A stretch of 64,000 nucleotides of DNA, taken from NCBI RefSeq assembly GCF_002091715.1, contig NZ_BDAG01000025.1:38000-101999 (forward strand), in the 5' to 3' direction. Under the pieces are notes generated by a model. The model made no database searches. It saw nothing but the letters and a program-made list of their open reading frames with translations, and had not been told where the DNA came from. Positions 1 to 8,584 of this stretch are shown here, piece by piece. The position numbers were made by a program, and so were the translations under genes. This stretch comes from Pseudomonas migulae NBRC 103157. Lineage in GTDB: Bacteria > Pseudomonadota > Gammaproteobacteria > Pseudomonadales > Pseudomonadaceae. How positions within the stretch are numbered: position 1 is the first letter of the stretch; each line of letters opens with the position of its first letter.

Positions 1-1
1 A

Positions 2-19
2 GCCGACTTGCTGGCGATG
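2..19. repeat. Partial REP half-site at the window edge
   Basis: The sequence matches one arm of the GCCGGCTTGCTGGCGATG repeat found elsewhere in the window, with one mismatch. The partner arm would lie outside the window, so this is only a half-site. It sits just beyond the stop of the minus-strand aldo/keto reductase. Confidence 0.45.
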
Positions 20-24
20 CTTTT

Positions 25-1077
25 TCAGGCGACCGGGATGATTGGCAGATCCAGGGTTCCGCCGCCGCCAAACCGTGATACAGAACCGGCAATGGATTCA
101 TGCGGCACACCCTTCGGCACGTCACTGATTCCATCCAGCCGCGCCAACTGTTCTGCACTCACCTGCACATTCAACGCCCCCAACGTCGCATCCAGCTGCT
201 CACGCGTACGCGAACCCAGAATCGGAATCAGCGCGGTCGTCGAGCGTTGGGCTTTTTCCCGCAACCAGGCAATGGCCACATGCGTCGGGCTGGCGCCCAG
301 CTCCGTTGCGACAGCGATCAAGGTGTCGAGCAGAGCGGTTTCGCGGGCGCTTTTCTCGGCGTGCACCAGCATGCCCAGTTTGGCGGCACGGTTGTTCTCG
401 TCGCTGGAACGGTATTTGCCAGTCAGGAACCCGCCACCCAACGGCGACCATAAGGTCGCAGCCAGACCCAACGCTTCGGCCATCGGCAGTTGCTCACGTT
501 CGGCCGTGCGTTCGGCGAGGCTGTACTCGACCTGAATGGCGGCAATCGGCGCAAAACCGCGCACTTCGGCCAGCAGGTCGGCCCGGGCGATTCGCCATGC
601 CGGGAAGTTCGACAGTCCGGCGTAATGAATCTTGCCGGCGCGCACCAGATCATCGAAACCGCGCAAGATCTCTTCCATGGGCGTGACACCGTCGCTCATG
701 TGCGCCCAGAAAAGGTCGATGTGATCGGTCTTGAGCCGTGTCAGGCTTTCTTCCACGGCGCGAACCATGTTCTTGCGGTTGTTGCCGGTGTGGGAAATGC
801 CCGCAGCGGGCGTAGTCCCCAAGGTGTATTTGGTGGCGATGACCAGGCGATCGCGTTCCGGGGCGATGAAGTCGCTGAGCATGGCTTCCGACTGCCCGCC
901 CTGATAACCGTTGGCGGTGTCGATGAAATTGCCGCCGGCCTCCAGGTAACCGTCAAATATGCGTTTGGCTTCATCGCGCTCGGCGCCATGGCCCCAGCCC
1001 GTACCAAAGTTACCGGCGCCCAGCGCCAGTTCCGAGACACGCAAGCCGGTTTTTCGGCCGAAGACTTTGTAATGCAT
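25..1077 (-). CDS. Aldo/keto reductase
   Basis: A 350-residue cytosolic NADPH-dependent carbonyl reductase of the aldo/keto reductase superfamily. The catalytic tetrad can be followed: Asp and Tyr in FIDTANGY, Lys in IATKYT and His in LFWAHMSD, and the C-terminal half has the IPILGSRTREQL segment typical of NADP-binding loops. A longer reading frame begins at 1131, but ATG at 1077 (MHYKVFGRKTGLRVSEL) has AGGAGT about six bases upstream and starts directly at the first beta strand, so it is preferred. The gene diverges from a WYL-type regulator at 1281, which may control it. The physiological substrate cannot be read from the sequence. Confidence 0.92.
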   Translation of the reverse strand: MHYKVFGRKTGLRVSELALGAGNFGTGWGHGAERDEAKRIFDGYLEAGGNFIDTANGYQGGQSEAMLSDFIAPERDRLVIATKYTLGTTPAAGISHTGNNRKNMVRAVEESLTRLKTDHIDLFWAHMSDGVTPMEEILRGFDDLVRAGKIHYAGLSNFPAWRIARADLLAEVRGFAPIAAIQVEYSLAERTAEREQLPMAEALGLAATLWSPLGGGFLTGKYRSSDENNRAAKLGMLVHAEKSARETALLDTLIAVATELGASPTHVAIAWLREKAQRSTTALIPILGSRTREQLDATLGALNVQVSAEQLARLDGISDVPKGVPHESIAGSVSRFGGGGTLDLPIIPVA

Positions 1078-1280
1078 GGGATGACTCCTGAAGGAAAGGC
1101 GCAGTGACCGAGCATAGATGTCGCTAGACATGTATTAAAGATGATTACTGTCATGTATTCCGTCAAGGCGCTTTTTCAACCGTGAGAAAAGGGCTGATCA
1201 GCGGGCGTATCGCTACTGCCATTTTCTGACAGGGCACTCTGCTAAGCTCCGATCTCTTTTCCGGACAGAGCCCGCCGATC

Positions 1281-1997
1281 GTGTCTCGCACAACGCGTTT
1301 ATTGACCCTGTTGCAAGTGCTGCGGGGCAAGAGTCGCCCGGTTACGGCAGCGACCCTTGCCGGCGAACTGGAGATTTCCGAGCGTACGCTCTACCGCGAT
1401 ATTGCGGAACTCACCGCACTTGGCGCGCCGATCTACGGTGAGGCGGGCATCGGTTACGTGTTGCGTAGCGGTTTGTTCCTGCCGCCGTTGATGCTCAACG
1501 CCGACGAAACCGAAGCCATCGTGCTGGGGCTGCGCTACGTGGATCAGCGCGGTGATGAGGTGTTGAGCAAGGCGGCGGCGGATGCGCTGGCCAAGATTGC
1601 TGCGGTGCTCGCGCCCGAGGCGCTGGACGCGTTGCGCAACCCGACGGTACTGCCGGGCCCTCCCGGTTATGGCTTTGCGCCCAACGCCGTGGCGCTGAAT
1701 GTGTTCCGTCAGGCGATCCGCAACCAGGCCAAGTTGCACATCGACTATGCAGACGCCCAACAAGTGCCCAGTCAGCGGTTGATCTGGCCGCTGGCGCTGG
1801 GGTTTCTCAACGAGGTGCGAATCATCGTCGCCTGGTGTGAACTGCGCAGCGCCTATCGGACGTTTCGCACCGACCGGATTTCGGCGGCGAACGAGCAGGG
1901 GGAGCGTTATCCGGGGCGGCGTGGTGACCTGCTGCGTACCTGGCGCAAGCAGATGCAACTCGATGAAGCGGGGCGTTTCACTCCTGACAAGAACTGA
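1281..1997 (+). CDS. YafY-type HTH/WYL transcriptional regulator
   Basis: A 238-residue DNA-binding regulator. Residues about 1-60 form a DeoR/HTH_11 winged helix (LLTLLQVLRG..ISERTLYRDI), and the remainder is a WYL-like ligand-sensing domain ending in the basic RTFRTDRIS segment. The WYL triad itself is degenerate: the corresponding strand reads EVRIIVAW. The start is GTG at 1281. The gene is divergent from the aldo/keto reductase with a 203-base shared intergenic region, a common arrangement for a local repressor or activator. The effector ligand is unknown. Confidence 0.88.
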   Translation: MSRTTRLLTLLQVLRGKSRPVTAATLAGELEISERTLYRDIAELTALGAPIYGEAGIGYVLRSGLFLPPLMLNADETEAIVLGLRYVDQRGDEVLSKAAADALAKIAAVLAPEALDALRNPTVLPGPPGYGFAPNAVALNVFRQAIRNQAKLHIDYADAQQVPSQRLIWPLALGFLNEVRIIVAWCELRSAYRTFRTDRISAANEQGERYPGRRGDLLRTWRKQMQLDEAGRFTPDKN

Positions 1998-2049
1998 CAC
2001 AGGCATGTTTTAGCATGGCTCCAGAATCAACCAACAAGGAGTTATAAAC

Positions 2050-2391
2050 ATGTCCAGTCCCGCCTCTTCGCTGGCACCTGCCATCGCCGCGTACCTGGCT
2101 GCCGCCAATGCCCGCGATACTTCGAAGGTCGCCAGTTTCTTCGCTGAGGATGCCAATGTGTTCGATGAAGGCCGGCATCAGATCGGCGCCCAGGCCATCG
2201 CCCAATGGATGCAAGATACCGCTCGGCGTTATCAGCCAAAAGTCGAGGTGCTCGACGTACAACTGCGCACCGGCAAGGTATTGGTCCATAACCGGGTGTC
2301 CGGCACGTTTCCCGGCAGCCCGCTGGAATTGCGCTACATGTTTCGTCTGAACGAGCAGGGCAAGATCGCTCGACTGGACATTTCACTGTAG
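2050..2391 (+). CDS. SnoaL-like / NTF2-fold protein
   Basis: A 113-residue protein of the NTF2-like superfamily. It has the N-terminal helix followed by the FFAEDANVFDEG segment, AIAQWMQ, and a C-terminal sheet (LRYMFRLNEQGKIARLDISL). Members include polyketide cyclases, isomerases and many small binding proteins, and the exact role cannot be assigned. AAGGAG about eight bases upstream supports the ATG at 2050. It sits 52 bases after the WYL regulator on the same strand and may be co-transcribed with it. Confidence 0.85.
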   Translation: MSSPASSLAPAIAAYLAAANARDTSKVASFFAEDANVFDEGRHQIGAQAIAQWMQDTARRYQPKVEVLDVQLRTGKVLVHNRVSGTFPGSPLELRYMFRLNEQGKIARLDISL

Positions 2392-2421
2392 AGGCCGCGC
2401 CGCGGTGGCATACTGCCGCGC

Positions 2422-3540
2422 ATGAATGTCGACTCCCCGTTAAGCGCCTGGCAACACGCCATTGAACAGAAGGGCTTCGTCCAGGACGAAGCCCAGGAAC
2501 ATGCTGTCTGGGCGCTGCAAAAATGCTACGAAGCGCTGCATGAAGGTCGCACGCCAGTGAAGGGCGTTTACCTGTGGGGCCCGGTCGGGCGTGGCAAGAC
2601 CTGGTTGATGGACCAGTTCTACCAAAGCTTGCAGGTCCCGGCCCGACGCCAGCACTTTCATCACTTCATGGGCTGGGTGCATCAGCGCTCGTTTCAGCTG
2701 ACCGGCACTGCCGACCCGCTGAAGGCGCTGGCCCGGGAATTGAGCGAAGAAGTGCGCGTGCTGTGTTTCGATGAACTGTTCGTCAACGATATCGGCGATG
2801 CAATCATCCTCGGGCGCTTGTTCCAGGTGATGTTCGACCAGGGCGTGGTGGTGGTCTGCACCTCCAATCAGCCACCAGATCAGCTGTACGCCGATGGCTT
2901 CAACCGTGACCGCTTCGTGCCGGCCATCGAGGCGATCAAGCGCCATATGCAGGTCATTGCGGTGGATGGCGGCGAAGACCATCGCCTGCATCCCGGCGCC
3001 GGTTTGCAACGCTATTGGGTCGCCGCGCCCGGCGAGCCCGGCGCGCTGGGTGATGTGTTCAAGGCCTTGACCGCCGGCCAGTCGGTTTCCCGCGAGCCGA
3101 TCAAGGTCGGCTACCGATCGCTGAATGTAGTGCAGGCCAGCGAAACCGTGCTCTGGAGCCGTTACGCCGACCTCTGCGAACAACCCTTTGCTGCCATGGA
3201 TTTCATGGCCCTGTGCGACACCTACAAGGCTATTCTGTTGAGTGAAGTGCCTAACCTCAGCGCGCAAAAGCGCGAAGGGCGCATCGCTCGAGGCACCGAA
3301 GACGGTGTCGAGCGGGTGGTGGCGGGCGATCGCCAATTGCCGCAATTGTCGGTACACGATGACGGTGTGCGGCGTTTCATTGCGTTGGTGGACGAATGCT
3401 ACGATCGAAAAGTGCCGTTGTACCTTGAGGCGCAGGTGCCGATGGAATCGCTCTATACCGAAGGCTATCTGGAATTCCCGTTCCGTCGCACCCTCAGCCG
3501 ATTACAGGAAATGCAGCTGCAGCGTTTCGCCGACGCTTGA
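2422..3540 (+). CDS. zapE: Cell division protein ZapE (AFG1-like ATPase)
   Basis: A 372-residue AFG1/ZapE P-loop ATPase. Walker A is GPVGRGKT near residue 55, Walker B is VLCFDELFVND near 115, and a sensor segment VVVCTSNQPP follows. ZapE proteins associate with the Z-ring and modulate FtsZ in late division; they are cytoplasmic and membrane-associated. The length fits the family (about 360-380). Pseudomonads often carry more than one AFG1-like gene, so this may be a paralogue rather than the principal ZapE. It is the first gene of a same-strand run with the DinB gene 18 bases downstream. Confidence 0.88.
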   Translation: MNVDSPLSAWQHAIEQKGFVQDEAQEHAVWALQKCYEALHEGRTPVKGVYLWGPVGRGKTWLMDQFYQSLQVPARRQHFHHFMGWVHQRSFQLTGTADPLKALARELSEEVRVLCFDELFVNDIGDAIILGRLFQVMFDQGVVVVCTSNQPPDQLYADGFNRDRFVPAIEAIKRHMQVIAVDGGEDHRLHPGAGLQRYWVAAPGEPGALGDVFKALTAGQSVSREPIKVGYRSLNVVQASETVLWSRYADLCEQPFAAMDFMALCDTYKAILLSEVPNLSAQKREGRIARGTEDGVERVVAGDRQLPQLSVHDDGVRRFIALVDECYDRKVPLYLEAQVPMESLYTEGYLEFPFRRTLSRLQEMQLQRFADA

Positions 3541-3558
3541 CCCCAAGGAGCCGAGAAC

Positions 3559-4140
3559 ATGAATCAGCCCTTGTCCCATCATTTGCTGACCATGGCCTAT
3601 CAGAACGCCTGGGCCAATCATCGACTGGCCAAGGCCTGGGGGCAGTTGAGTCCGCAGGAGCTGGCGGCGCCGCGAGTCAGTTTCTTCCCCAGCCTGCGGG
3701 CGACCCTCAATCACATCCTGACCTGCGACTGGTTTTACGTGGATGCGCTGGAACGGGAGTTGCGCGGGGATGCGCCACACCCGGATTGCTACGTGTTTTT
3801 CACTGACGACGAGCCGTTCACCGCTGCTGTGGACCTCAAGCGTGAACAGGCCCATGTGGATCGCCGGTTGATCGCTTACTGCGAGCAGATGCGCGACGCG
3901 GACCTGGGCAAGATCGTGACCATCGCCCGTGATACGCCGCAACACGAGAGTCGGTTGCGCCTGCTGTCGCACTTGTTCGAGCATCAGATTCATCACCGTG
4001 GGCAGGTTCATGCAATGCTCAGCGGCACGTCGATCGCACCGCCACAACTGGACGAGTTCTTCTGTGCCGGTGAGGCGGGTCTGCGGGCTGCGGATTTTGC
4101 CGAACTTGGGTGGACCGAGGCGTTGATCTGGGGGTATTGA
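3559..4140 (+). CDS. DinB family protein
   Basis: A 193-residue DinB/YfiT four-helix-bundle protein. The expected metal-binding histidines appear in TLNHILTCDWFY (helix 2) and in FEHQIHHRGQVHAML (helix 4). Family members bind a divalent metal and several act as thiol-dependent S-transferases or damage-inducible proteins; no substrate can be inferred here. The start has AAGGAG about nine bases upstream, and the gene closely follows zapE. Confidence 0.87.
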   Translation: MNQPLSHHLLTMAYQNAWANHRLAKAWGQLSPQELAAPRVSFFPSLRATLNHILTCDWFYVDALERELRGDAPHPDCYVFFTDDEPFTAAVDLKREQAHVDRRLIAYCEQMRDADLGKIVTIARDTPQHESRLRLLSHLFEHQIHHRGQVHAMLSGTSIAPPQLDEFFCAGEAGLRAADFAELGWTEALIWGY

Positions 4141-4238
4141 GATCGAAAGAGCGCAGCCTTCGAATGATCCCGCGTTGCGCCATCCGCAGTGTTCGCGATA
4201 GGGTCGCCGTGCTATTTCACGTGTGATCGAGGATGGAA

Positions 4239-4730
4239 ATGGAATCCGCAGAAATTCTTGTGCTTCAGGCCAGCTACACCAACCCGGTGCATGCCGAGGC
4301 AGTGCGCCTTGTGTTGAATCATTACGCTGAAGATCCGATGGGTGGCGGTCATTCCTTGCCCGCCGAGGTGCTGGAGCACCTGCCGGAAGAACTGGCCAAG
4401 CGTCCCCATGCATTCAGTGTGCTGGCGTTCGTCGGTGGCGAACCGGCAGGACTGGTCAATTGTTTCGAAGGTTTCTCGACGTTCGCTTGTCGGCCATTGG
4501 TCAACGTGCACGACGTCGCGGTGATGAAGGCATTTCGTGGATTGGGCCTGAGCCAGAAGATGCTGCAAAAGGTCGAGGAAATCGCCCGCCAGCGTGGCTG
4601 CTGCAAAATCACCCTGGAAGTGTTGGAAGGCAATGCCGTGGCCCAGTCGTCCTACGCCAAATTCGGCTTTAGCGCCGGCATGTTCGATCCGGCGCACGGC
4701 CGGATGCTGTTCTGGACCAAGGCGCTGTAG
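4239..4730 (+). CDS. GNAT family N-acetyltransferase
   Basis: A 163-residue GNAT acetyltransferase. The acetyl-CoA binding motif A lies in VHDVAVMKAFRGLGLSQKML and motif B in EGNAVAQSSYAKFGF. There are two in-frame ATGs, at 4233 and 4239; GAGGA at 4229-4233 overlaps the first and sits five bases before the second, so 4239 is preferred. The acceptor substrate is unknown. A REP palindrome follows the stop. Confidence 0.88.
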   Translation: MESAEILVLQASYTNPVHAEAVRLVLNHYAEDPMGGGHSLPAEVLEHLPEELAKRPHAFSVLAFVGGEPAGLVNCFEGFSTFACRPLVNVHDVAVMKAFRGLGLSQKMLQKVEEIARQRGCCKITLEVLEGNAVAQSSYAKFGFSAGMFDPAHGRMLFWTKAL

Positions 4731-4750
4731 CACCGCGCGCTGTTTTTCGT

Positions 4751-4813
4751 CGGCGCCGGCTTGCTGGCGATGGCGATCTCAAAGACGCCATCGCCAGCAA
4801 GCCGGCTCCTACA
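4751..4813. repeat. REP palindrome (GCCGGCTTGCTGGCGATGGCG type)
   Basis: Two inverted arms, GCCGGCTTGCTGGCGATGGCG and its complement, are separated by ten bases and end in CTCCTACA. It lies between two convergent genes and could fold into a strong hairpin that acts as a terminator or mRNA stabiliser. Confidence 0.85.
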
Positions 4814-4837
4814 CGTCCGAGTTTTCCATTGCTCGGT

Positions 4838-5038
4838 TCAAGGCTTGTAGTGCTCCGTTACTTGCGCCGTTTGATCGTCCGGAACCCGGACTTCAGCGGT
4901 TTGCTGACTCTGATTCTCCTGTTGGCTCAGCCGCAGGCTCTCGTAGTAATAACGCATTCGTTCCGCGCCGCCTTCGGCAAATGCGCTGACCGAAACGAAC
5001 GTCATCAGGCCGGCAACGATCAAGGGTGTACGTTTCAT
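4838..5038 (-). CDS. Small exported protein, Pseudomonas-type
   Basis: A 66-residue product with a clear signal peptide (MKRTPLIVAGLMTFVSVSAFA) and a short charged mature part containing GGAERMRYYYESLRLSQQ and a Gln-rich middle. A longer frame begins at 5086, but ATG at 5038 has GGGAGG about seven bases upstream and begins the signal peptide exactly. The function is not recognised. A perfect AT-rich palindrome lies 75-95 bases upstream of the start. Confidence 0.75.
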   Translation of the reverse strand: MKRTPLIVAGLMTFVSVSAFAEGGAERMRYYYESLRLSQQENQSQQTAEVRVPDDQTAQVTEHYKP

Positions 5039-5112
5039 GGTTCGCCTCCCACAATGGATATCGGGTGCCTTTCTTCCATGAAGCAATGTCGAGCGACCAT
5101 TATCTGCCGATT

Positions 5113-5133
5113 CCGTTAATTGGTAATTAACGG
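5113..5133. promoter_or_regulatory. Perfect 9-bp inverted repeat, candidate operator
   Basis: CCGTTAATT-GGT-AATTAACGG is an uninterrupted palindrome with a three-base centre. It is located upstream of the small exported protein gene, where a dimeric regulator could bind. It has no T-tail, so a terminator is less likely. Confidence 0.4.
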
Positions 5134-5170
5134 CGTACGGGGCCTCGCATCGCGGCTTGGGACGAGCAAG

Positions 5171-5193
5171 AAAAAGGGGCCGGAACCGGCCCC
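5171..5193 (-). terminator. Rho-independent terminator of cptA
   Basis: On the minus strand an eight-base stem (GGGGCCGG/CCGGCCCC, two-base loop) is followed by TTTTT. It begins nine bases after the cptA stop. Confidence 0.85.
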
Positions 5194-5201
5194 TGAAAGG
5201 T

Positions 5202-6950
5202 TTACTTCAAAACGACGTCTGCAGGCCCCGGCTTCACCTTCGGTTTGATCAGGCTGAAGTCGATCAACGCCTTCTGCGCGCGCTCATACGGATTGCCGAT
5301 CATCAGTGGGCGAGGCTTGAAGCTATCGCTGACCAGGCTCTTGCTGCGATCGAGCTCATCAAAACTCAAACCCGCCAGATCGGCCCAGGTATGGATCAGG
5401 TGCGAGCTGCTGTACGGCCGCCCGAGGTCTTGGGCGAAGCTCCAGTCATGGCTTTCGCGCCACTTCGGCGAAGCCCAGGCCATAAACGGAATGGTGTACA
5501 TCGGCGCCGTCGGCTTGGCCTCGTTGCGACCCAGTGTGTTGTGGCCGACAGAGTCGAATACGTCTTCACCGTGGTCGGAGAGGTACAGCAGGAAACCGTT
5601 CGGATCGGACTTGGCGTAATCCTTGATCAGGCTCGAGACCACGAAGTCGTTGTACAGCACCGCGTTGTCATAGCTGTTGTAGGTCGGCAGTTGATCGTCA
5701 CGCACGCCGGCGGGAACGCCGTTGCGGTCCTTGAACTTGTCGAACGTCGATGGATAGCGGTACTGGTAGCTCATGTGCGTGCCGAGCAGATGCACGACGA
5801 TCAATTTGCGTGGCGCCGCGTCGGCCAGGGCCTTGTTGAACGGTGCGATCACATCGCCGTCGTACTGGGCGGCGTTCTGGTTACGGTTGTTGTTCAGGTA
5901 CACCTGCTCGTCGGCCTGTTCGGAGAAGGTCGTGAGCATGGTGTTGCGCTTGGTCATGGTCTGCTGGTTGGTGATCCAGAAGGTTTTGTAGCCGGCCTGT
6001 TTCATCACGCTGACCAGCGACGGGGTCGACAGGTACAGGTCCGGGTTTTCTTCGTCGGCGAAGGTCAGCACCTGTTGCAGCGCCTCGATGGTGTAGGGGC
6101 GCGGGGTGATGACGTTATCGAAAACCGCCAGTTGATCCTTGAGCTTGTCCAGTTCCGGCGTGGTTTCACGCGGGTAACCGTAGAGGCTCATGCGCTGACG
6201 GTTGGTGGATTCACCGATCACCAGCACCAGGGTGGCCGGCTGGTTGGCCATGGCATCCTTGAGGTTGTGCAGCGGAGGAATCTTGCTCGCACTGTCGAGC
6301 ATGTCCTGCATGCCGGCGAGGGTGTCGAGGTAACGGTGATAAGCCACGGCCATCTGCCATGGCACTGCCGGTTCGATGCGGGTTTCGAGTTTTTCGAAAC
6401 CTTCGGCGAAGCTGCCGGTGCGCACGGTCTGTTTGATCATCGGGTAGCCGACCACGGCCACCAGAATGGCCGTCGCCGCCACCAGCGCGCGACCGCGGGG
6501 CATGTACACCGGGCGCAAACGCGTCCACAGGAAATACGCGAACAGGGTGTGGGCAAGGAACGCCGGCACCATCCACCAGGCGAAATACTGGGTCATGTAC
6601 TCGCCGGCTTCAGAGATGTTCGACTCGAACATGATGAAGATGACGCTCTGGGAAAATTCCTGCTGATAGATGAAGAAATAACCCAGGCTCGCCATTGAGC
6701 AGGCCCACAGCACCACGCCGATCAGTGCGGCCAATACTCGGGTTTGCCGGGGGAACAGCAGCATTGGCGCCAGCCAGACGGCACTCATCACAAAGGCCTG
6801 GCGGAATCCGGTGAACCCGGAGGTACCGGTCAACTGGATCAGTAGTTGGGTGATGCCGGAAAAATACCAGAAGAACAGGAACAGCCAGAGAAACCCTGCC
6901 CAATCAAAACCCTTCGCAGACGAATTGCTGCTGCGTTGAAACAAAGCCAT
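5202..6950 (-). CDS. cptA: Phosphoethanolamine transferase CptA
   Basis: A 582-residue inner-membrane enzyme of the EptA/CptA sulfatase-fold family that transfers phosphoethanolamine from phosphatidylethanolamine to lipopolysaccharide. Five hydrophobic segments lie in the first ~190 residues. The periplasmic alkaline-phosphatase-like domain follows, with the nucleophile Thr in VIGESTNRQRMSLYGY, metal ligands in YLSDHGEDVFDSVGHN, and the conserved HLLGTHMSYQYRYP loop. The N-terminal sequence (LWLFLFFWYFSGITQ) is typical of CptA rather than EptA. It has its own terminator and appears monocistronic. Such modification lowers LPS negative charge and polymyxin binding; a PmrA-type promoter was not identified. 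Confidence 0.92.
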   Translation of the reverse strand: MALFQRSSNSSAKGFDWAGFLWLFLFFWYFSGITQLLIQLTGTSGFTGFRQAFVMSAVWLAPMLLFPRQTRVLAALIGVVLWACSMASLGYFFIYQQEFSQSVIFIMFESNISEAGEYMTQYFAWWMVPAFLAHTLFAYFLWTRLRPVYMPRGRALVAATAILVAVVGYPMIKQTVRTGSFAEGFEKLETRIEPAVPWQMAVAYHRYLDTLAGMQDMLDSASKIPPLHNLKDAMANQPATLVLVIGESTNRQRMSLYGYPRETTPELDKLKDQLAVFDNVITPRPYTIEALQQVLTFADEENPDLYLSTPSLVSVMKQAGYKTFWITNQQTMTKRNTMLTTFSEQADEQVYLNNNRNQNAAQYDGDVIAPFNKALADAAPRKLIVVHLLGTHMSYQYRYPSTFDKFKDRNGVPAGVRDDQLPTYNSYDNAVLYNDFVVSSLIKDYAKSDPNGFLLYLSDHGEDVFDSVGHNTLGRNEAKPTAPMYTIPFMAWASPKWRESHDWSFAQDLGRPYSSSHLIHTWADLAGLSFDELDRSKSLVSDSFKPRPLMIGNPYERAQKALIDFSLIKPKVKPGPADVVLK

Positions 6951-7149
6951 TGCGCGCTCCAGCCAGAATCACTTTCCACCGTCGGGACTGGACAGTCGCC
7001 GACGAACGGGCGCCGCGCGAATACCGGGCGGCCATATCGGGCCGGAGTATCAACAAGGGCGTGTGAAAGTTTTGTGAGCTGTGAACGCTGGCGAATCGGG
7101 ACGACGCAACGGAAACAGCACAGGGCTGCTTCCGAGTCAGGCGAGGAGG
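6951..7149. other. Intergenic region, no gene seen
   Basis: About 200 bases between the cptA start and the stop of the small coiled-coil gene; both neighbours are on the minus strand, so this holds the cptA promoter. No convincing reading frame, repeat or hairpin was found. Confidence 0.5.
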
Positions 7150-7332
7150 TCAGGCGTGGGGAGCACGCAGAGTGACGGGCTTGGGCTGAGCCTGGATGCC
7201 TTGCGTCAGCAGGCGCAATTGCTCGACTTCCTGCTTCAGCTGGTCGCGCTCGTCTTTCAACTGGCGCAATTCATCGCGACGGATCGTGACGTAAAGGGTT
7301 TGTGCTGGCCGTGCTGCTTGTACTGTGCCCAT
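7150..7332 (-). CDS. Small coiled-coil protein of unknown function
   Basis: A 60-residue protein whose middle (RRDELRQLKDERDQLKQEVEQLRLL) has leucine-zipper-like heptads. GAGGTGAG lies just upstream of the ATG, which supports translation. No family is recognised. It is divergent from the gnd-zwf operon with about 270 bases between them. The heptads suggest a dimer, but no DNA-binding motif is visible. Confidence 0.6.
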   Translation of the reverse strand: MGTVQAARPAQTLYVTIRRDELRQLKDERDQLKQEVEQLRLLTQGIQAQPKPVTLRAPHA

Positions 7333-7603
7333 TGCTCACCTCGCAAATGGCTGTCTCAACTGTAAATCCGCCCCGACATCGGTGCTTATTTACTATCGGC
7401 AGCGATTTTGATTTCTTTTGCCCTGTAAGGGAACTTTTTTATTTTTCAAGGTCGTTGTGTCTTTGGCACGATTCCAGACGTTATCAGTCTGGATCGGGCA
7501 CAATGCCCGGAAACTTCACGCCAGCGCTCTGGACTAACCCTCATTAGTCGCGTTGGGCTATAACCTTTGACACACATTTATTTGTAGTAGGGAGCATCAG
7601 CAC

Positions 7604-8584
7604 ATGCAACTCGGGATTATTGGACTGGGCCGCATGGGCGGCAATATTGCGCGGCGCCTGATGCTCAACGGGCACACCACCGTTGTTTACGACCGCAATA
7701 CCGCCTTCGTCGATACCCTGGCCGCCGAAGGCGCCAAAGGCGTCATCGACCTGCCAGCCCTGGTCACCGGCCTGGCCAAGCCACGAGCGGTCTGGGTCAT
7801 GCTGCCGGCCGGCGCACCGACCGAAGACACCATCGACACCCTGAGCACCTTGCTCGAACCCGGCGATACCATCATCGACGGCGGCAACACCTTTTATAAG
7901 GACGACATCCGCCGGGCGAAAACCCTGTCGGAAAAAGGCCTGCACTACGTCGACGTCGGCACCTCCGGCGGCGTCTGGGGCCTGGAACGCGGCTACTGCA
8001 TGATGATCGGCGGCGAAGCCGAGGTGGTTAAACGCCTCGATCCGCTGTTCGACAGCCTGGCGCCAGGCCTGGGTGATATCCCCCGCACCAAGGACCGCAA
8101 GTCGGACGACGATCGCGCCGAACGCGGTTACATCCACGCCGGCCCCGCGGGCTCTGGCCATTTCGTGAAGATGATCCACAACGGCATTGAATACGGAATG
8201 ATGCAGGCCTTCGCCGAAGGCTTCGACATCCTCAAGACCAAGGCCAGCACCAACCTGCCGGAAGATCAGCGCTTCGACCTCAACGTCGCCGACATTGCCG
8301 AAGTCTGGCGTCGCGGCAGTGTTGTGTCGTCCTGGCTGCTCGACCTGACGGCTGACGCCCTCGCCAGCGATCCGAAGCTCGACGGTTATTCCGGCTCGGT
8401 GGCTGACAGCGGTGAAGGTCGCTGGACCATCGAAGCCGCGATGGAGCAATCGGTGCCCGTGCCGGTGCTGTCGAACTCGCTGTTCTCGCGCTACCGTTCG
8501 CGCGGCCAAGGCACCTTTGGCGACAAGATTCTCTCGGCCCAGCGTTTCGGCTTCGGCGGCCATGTGGAGACTGCGAAAAAATGA
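7604..8584 (+). CDS. gnd: 6-phosphogluconate dehydrogenase (short form, decarboxylating)
   Basis: A 326-residue cytosolic enzyme converting 6-phosphogluconate to ribulose 5-phosphate and CO2. The N-terminal Rossmann motif GLGRMGGNIARRL is followed by VWVMLPAG and DGGNTFYKDD; the substrate region contains VGTSGGVWGLERGYCMMIGG and the catalytic KMIHNGIEYGMMQ (Lys, Asn). The length matches the short GntZ/YqeC-like class (about 300-330) rather than the 470-residue Gnd; this class often prefers NAD+, but that is family knowledge and not shown here. GGGAG precedes the start. Its stop overlaps the zwf start (ATGA), so the two are translationally coupled. Confidence 0.93.
   Translation: MQLGIIGLGRMGGNIARRLMLNGHTTVVYDRNTAFVDTLAAEGAKGVIDLPALVTGLAKPRAVWVMLPAGAPTEDTIDTLSTLLEPGDTIIDGGNTFYKDDIRRAKTLSEKGLHYVDVGTSGGVWGLERGYCMMIGGEAEVVKRLDPLFDSLAPGLGDIPRTKDRKSDDDRAERGYIHAGPAGSGHFVKMIHNGIEYGMMQAFAEGFDILKTKASTNLPEDQRFDLNVADIAEVWRRGSVVSSWLLDLTADALASDPKLDGYSGSVADSGEGRWTIEAAMEQSVPVPVLSNSLFSRYRSRGQGTFGDKILSAQRFGFGGHVETAKK

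Noticed and set aside
5157..6698. A 513-codon plus-strand open frame opposite cptA
   Set aside because: It is the mirror of a well-recognised gene on the other strand, rich in His, Gln, Val and Arg as expected from antisense high-GC frames, with no family features.
7559..7603. TTGACA at 7567 and TATAAC at 7559 as a gnd promoter
   Set aside because: Neither has a correctly spaced partner element, so no promoter was called.
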